Shown: in pieces, positions 25,232-28,102 of the stretch | Layout: the number at the start of each line of letters is the position of its first letter | Position numbering within the stretch: position 1 is the stretch's first letter | Source of the DNA: JAYZQT01 sp964412235 | Lineage (GTDB): Bacteria > Pseudomonadota > Alphaproteobacteria > MPNO01 > UBA830 | Reading direction: 5' to 3' | Assembly (NCBI GenBank): GCA_964412235.1 | Contig: CAYPNT010000033.1 | Location: 1 to 28,102, forward strand | Length of the DNA stretch: 28,102 nt | The notes under the pieces: generated by a model | The model's database searches: none | Told to the model about the DNA's origin: nothing | Seen by the model: the letters and a program-made list of their open reading frames with translations, nothing else | Made by a program: the position numbers and the translations under genes

Positions 25232-26938
25232 TCATTCTTGAGTTACTGGGTCGGCAAGAAGCTGTTCCGCCGCTGCCCGCGCTTCCTTAGTGACGCTTGC
25301 TCCCGCCAACATTCTTGCAATTTCTTCGCGTCGAGTTTCCGTGGAGAGCTCTGTGGCGGTTGTTATAGTATCGTCACCATCGGCTCCCGTGTTTATTATT
25401 TTCCTAACGTGAAAATGCTGCTCCGCGCGAGCAGCCACCTGGGGAGAATGGGTAACCACTAGCACTTGGATCCCCTTGGATAAGCGTGACAGACGTTCTG
25501 CGATAGACGCTGCTGTGGCTCCACTAACTCCCGAATCAACCTCATCAAAAACCAATGTGCAGACGTTATTCGTGTCAAACAATGTGACCTGTAGCGCCAA
25601 TAATAAACGGGCTAATTCCCCGCCTGATGCAATCTTGTTAATTGGTCCCCCTGGTTGTCCGGGATTTGTTTTTATCTCGAAATTTACAGCGTCGATACCG
25701 TGCCTTGACCATTCCAGTTTCTTTAAAGTCTTCACCTTTGTGGTAAATTGCGCTTTTTCTAGACGAAGGTGAGGCAACTCTTTATTTACTGATTCATCAA
25801 GTTTGCGCGCGACAGCTAATCGTTCATCGTGCAGCTGACGGGCGATATTTTCATATAACTCACGGGCATCGTTTTCCTTTTTTTTCAATTGTGAAAGGTT
25901 ATTTGACGCATTCTCTATGCGACTAAGTTTTTTAGCAAAGGCGTCTCGAACATTTGTGAGAGAATCTATCTCCGTATTGTGTTTTCGCGCTAAAGCGCGG
26001 AGCGCAAAAAGCCGTTCTTCTACTCGATCTATTTCATTTGGATTATGGTTTGTTTGGTTGAGAGTGTCCTGTAGCATTTCGTTTGCAATAGCTACGTTAT
26101 CTTCTGCGATAATTATTGCCTCGATTGCTGGTATGATTGACCCACCTGTCTGGTCGTTGATCCGTTCGAGTGACCGGACCAATTTGGAAAGTTTTGGTTT
26201 AACACCGTTTTCGTCTTCCAAAATATTAATTGAAGTGTTTATTAATTCCGAAAGTTTTTCAGCATTCACCATCAAGGAACGGGCTGCTACAAGGGACTTC
26301 TCCTCGCCTTGCTTAGGTTCTATTTCATCGAGTTCCGAACAAACGTGCCTTAAATAATCACGTTCCGTTGTGAGGCGTTCAATTTCTTGCTGTTCACACA
26401 AAAATTTCTTTTGAGCATTCCTGTAGTTCTGCCAATTATCCTGCGTTTGAGTCAAAAGGTCTGTGAGTTGACCATAATCATCGAGGGTGCGTCGATGATT
26501 CGATGAATTGAGGAGCCCTTGGCTGGCAAATTGACCTTCTATCTCAAGTATGGCTTCACCAATTAGGCGAAGGGTTGCAACATTTACATTTTGGTCGTTG
26601 ATAAAGGCCCGGCTGCGATTATCGGGCGTTAATACCCTTCTCATTATAATTGGTTCGTCAACGTCCGATATTTCAATGTTTATTTCTGCGAGTTTGTTGC
26701 GCACTAAATGTTGTGGTGGGAGTTCAAAGGTAGCAATAACGACGGCTTTGTTTCCGGATGTTGGCCCTCCCCTCAACAACGTGTAGTCGGCCCGCCCACC
26801 GATAGCTAGGCTGAGCGCATCCAGAAGTATGGATTTTCCAGCACCAGTTTCGCCGGTAAGAACGCACAACCCGGATCGGAACTCTATATCAAGGCGGTCA
26901 ACTAATAAGAAATTTCTTATCGAGAGGGAGGTAAGCAT
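25232..26938 (-). CDS. recN: DNA repair protein RecN
   Basis: 568 residues, normal for RecN, an SMC-like ATPase. The N terminus has the Walker A GETGAGKS (29-36). A long heptad-rich coiled coil spans about 150-370. The C-terminal head carries the signature ASGGELARLLLALQ and the Walker B region LVFDEVDSGVSGATA, then VTHSPQVAARA. RecN helps bring together and repair double-strand breaks. ATG 26938 has no clear SD but lies 6 bases after the bamD stop, so translation is probably coupled. The family is often SOS-controlled; no LexA box is evident, and transcription here seems to run from bamD or lpxC. Confidence 0.95.
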   Translation of the reverse strand: MLTSLSIRNFLLVDRLDIEFRSGLCVLTGETGAGKSILLDALSLAIGGRADYTLLRGGPTSGNKAVVIATFELPPQHLVRNKLAEINIEISDVDEPIIMRRVLTPDNRSRAFINDQNVNVATLRLIGEAILEIEGQFASQGLLNSSNHRRTLDDYGQLTDLLTQTQDNWQNYRNAQKKFLCEQQEIERLTTERDYLRHVCSELDEIEPKQGEEKSLVAARSLMVNAEKLSELINTSINILEDENGVKPKLSKLVRSLERINDQTGGSIIPAIEAIIIAEDNVAIANEMLQDTLNQTNHNPNEIDRVEERLFALRALARKHNTEIDSLTNVRDAFAKKLSRIENASNNLSQLKKKENDARELYENIARQLHDERLAVARKLDESVNKELPHLRLEKAQFTTKVKTLKKLEWSRHGIDAVNFEIKTNPGQPGGPINKIASGGELARLLLALQVTLFDTNNVCTLVFDEVDSGVSGATAASIAERLSRLSKGIQVLVVTHSPQVAARAEQHFHVRKIINTGADGDDTITTATELSTETRREEIARMLAGASVTKEARAAAEQLLADPVTQE

Positions 26939-26944
26939 ATTATG

Positions 26945-27760
26945 TTAGAACAACCACTTCCAAGCGCGGGTGATTAAACTACCTTTCGGGCGATCTTCAT
27001 CGGGTTGCGCGTTTGCTACTAAATCATACGTATCTTTGTACCAGGTGTTTCCTGGATAATTATAGCCTAAAACTGCGGCAATTTTTTGTGCTTCATCAGT
27101 TATTCCTAGTGCCGAATATGCTTCAACCATACGATGCAGCGCTTCCGGGGTGTGGGTTGTTGTTTGGTAGTCGTCTACAACTCTCTTAAAACGATTTATT
27201 GCTGCAACATAATGTTTCCGTTTTAAGTAAAACCTACCAATTTCCATTTCTTTTCCCGCAAGGTGATCACGGGTTAAATCAATCTTTAATTTCGCGTCTC
27301 GTGAATATTTCGAATTTGGAAACCGTCGCACGATCTGGTTTAGGGCTGCTAGGGCTTGCTCAGTAATCAGCTGATCGCGGGATACATCGGAAATGCGCTC
27401 GTAATAGGATAGGGCCTTTAGATAGTATGCATAGGCAATATCTTCATTCCCAGGGTGGAGACGAATAAAACGATCTATACCAATTATAGCGTCGTCATAT
27501 TTGTTTGCGAGGTAGTTCGCGTAGGCAGCCATTAATTGTGCTTTAACGGCCCATACGGAGTACGGATGTTGGCGTTCTACTTCGTCGAAGGTAGCTGCCG
27601 CTTCTTTATAATTATTCGCTTCTAGGGAATTAACAGCCGAATTGTATAGAGGCTCAACCTTCCGTTCGACATAGGTTTGATCGTCCTTTGTGCTGCACGC
27701 GGTTTGCAGCAGGCACACAAGACATATGATGGCTAGTTGCCGGAAAACGTGGTCCAACAT
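26945..27760 (-). CDS. bamD: Outer-membrane assembly lipoprotein BamD (ComL)
   Basis: 271 residues. A signal peptide ends in lipobox LQTAC with Cys22. Tetratricopeptide-like repeats follow across about 35-245: YNSAVNSLEANNYKEAAATFDEVERQHPYSVWA, AYANYLANKYDDAIIGIDRFIRLHPGNEDIAYAYYLKAL, then EIGRFYLKRKHYVAAINRFKRVVDDY. The stretches HPYS, HPGN and RRFPNSKYS are typical of BamD. The protein is the essential regulator of BamA during insertion of outer-membrane beta-barrels. It lies between lpxC and recN, the usual alphaproteobacterial order. A 160-bp spacer upstream allows an own promoter. Confidence 0.95.
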   Translation of the reverse strand: MLDHVFRQLAIICLVCLLQTACSTKDDQTYVERKVEPLYNSAVNSLEANNYKEAAATFDEVERQHPYSVWAVKAQLMAAYANYLANKYDDAIIGIDRFIRLHPGNEDIAYAYYLKALSYYERISDVSRDQLITEQALAALNQIVRRFPNSKYSRDAKLKIDLTRDHLAGKEMEIGRFYLKRKHYVAAINRFKRVVDDYQTTTHTPEALHRMVEAYSALGITDEAQKIAAVLGYNYPGNTWYKDTYDLVANAQPDEDRPKGSLITRAWKWLF

Positions 27761-27812
27761 TACATGTCCCGTAATAAAAAGTTTCCGATTAAAACTATAT
27801 CATTATTGCTTG

Positions 27813-27818
27813 CGTCAA
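27813..27818 (-). promoter_or_regulatory. Possible -35 box for bamD
   Basis: TTGACG on the minus strand, about 55 bp before the bamD start. A -10-like TTTAAT (27788-27793) follows at 19-base spacing, and TATAGT (27794-27799) at 13; neither spacing is ideal. Confidence 0.25.
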
Positions 27819-27828
27819 TGTAGGTCTG

Positions 27829-27869
27829 CAAACATAAAAGGCTCTCTCTGACAGTAGGATTTATGTTTG
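27829..27869. repeat. Perfect 10-bp inverted repeat between lpxC and bamD
   Basis: CAAACATAAA (27829-27838) and TTTATGTTTG (27860-27869) are exact reverse complements around a 21-base loop. The repeat is in the 160-bp spacer, upstream of the bamD promoter candidate and downstream of the lpxC stop. No U run follows, so an operator or 3'-end structure is as likely as a terminator. Confidence 0.5.
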
Positions 27870-27920
27870 GGTGTTAAGTTGCGGCAGGGCAAAGTTTTCT
27901 TAGTGTTTTTGTTCTGTAAG

Positions 27921-28102
27921 CTAAAGCGATGGTGTTACGGAACACCAAGCAGTTTTGTCCGCGAATACAGCATGAAGGAGTTTGTTATTTAGTTTGTGTC
28001 CCGAAAGGCTGGCCTTCACATGTCCAATCATGGGTGCGCCAGCAAGATATAGATCGCCGATACAATCCAGTATTTTATGCCGCACGAATTCGTCATCATA
28101 TC
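27921..28102 (-). CDS. lpxC: UDP-3-O-acyl-N-acetylglucosamine deacetylase, C-terminal 59 residues
   Basis: The open frame enters from the right edge and stops at 27921-27923; the 5' part is outside the window. It reads DDEFVRHKILDCIGDLYLAG, then MIGHVKASLSGHKLNNKLLHAVF. This is the LpxC C-terminal block. The His and Asp of RHKILD match the zinc ligands His238 and Asp242 of E. coli LpxC, and the His of SGHKLNN matches the active-site His265. LpxC performs the first committed, zinc-dependent step of lipid A synthesis. It heads the lpxC-bamD-recN-ligA run; ftsZ would be expected further upstream. Confidence 0.93.
   Translation of the reverse strand, partial: YDDEFVRHKILDCIGDLYLAGAPMIGHVKASLSGHKLNNKLLHAVFADKTAWCSVTPSL

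Noticed and set aside
27931..27946. GGTGTT-ACGG-AACACC hairpin as a terminator for lpxC
   Set aside because: It lies within the last codons of lpxC and is not followed by a U run on the minus strand.
1..28102. Mobile element, CRISPR array, toxin-antitoxin or defence system
   Set aside because: No transposase or integrase, no regularly spaced repeats, no small paired toxin-antitoxin frames, and no nuclease/ATPase set beyond housekeeping repair genes was found.

Overview
The window looks like chromosomal DNA from a moderate-GC, Gram-negative alphaproteobacterium, plausibly marine. Two things support this. The right-hand end, read on the minus strand, carries lpxC - bamD - recN - ligA, an order usual downstream of the alphaproteobacterial division cluster. 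The window also holds mlaA-mlaC outer-membrane lipid genes and a lone TRAP transporter permease beside a catabolic cluster. I see no tRNA, rRNA, CRISPR array, insertion sequence or phage gene.

Left region (1-9.6 kb): this is an accessory catabolic locus. It starts with the 3' end of a TRAP transporter large permease (+), which converges on a minus-strand run. Read in transcription order from 9524 down to 596, the run holds: a short broken N-terminal piece of a hydantoinase-B-like gene, an SDR oxidoreductase, hyuA-like and hyuB-like genes, a 3-hydroxyisobutyrate-dehydrogenase-like enzyme, a YtoQ-family protein, a cupin, a 460-bp gap with inverted repeats, and a cytosine-deaminase-like amidohydrolase. 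Tight spacing and Shine-Dalgarno (SD) sequences inside upstream genes suggest one transcript up to the cupin. The likely job is uptake and opening of a small cyclic amide, imide or other N-heterocycle, followed by oxidation of a hydroxy-acid product. The substrate cannot be read from the sequence.

Middle region (9.6-17.7 kb): ettA (+) converges on mlaA-mlaC (-). After a 490-bp AT-rich divergent gap comes a plus-strand group: split beta and alpha subunits of an ADP-forming acyl-CoA synthetase, an overlapping hot-dog acyl-CoA thioesterase, and a CLC chloride channel with CBS domains.

Right region (17.7-28.1 kb): uvrD/pcrA-type helicase, prmA (4-bp overlap) and an Xaa-Pro aminopeptidase lie on the plus strand. 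They converge on ligA, recN, bamD and the C-terminal end of lpxC on the minus strand. These are housekeeping functions: DNA repair and replication, ribosomal protein methylation, peptide turnover, outer-membrane protein assembly and lipid A synthesis.

I do not see a clear new defence or mobile system. The points most worth a second look are: the heterocycle cluster, with an amidohydrolase that keeps the metal site but has changed substrate residues; the four-cysteine tail on HyuB; the remnant of a second hyuB; the aminopeptidase gene whose strong SD faces an AUA codon; the candidate leaderless helicase gene; and the acyl-CoA synthetase-thioesterase operon.
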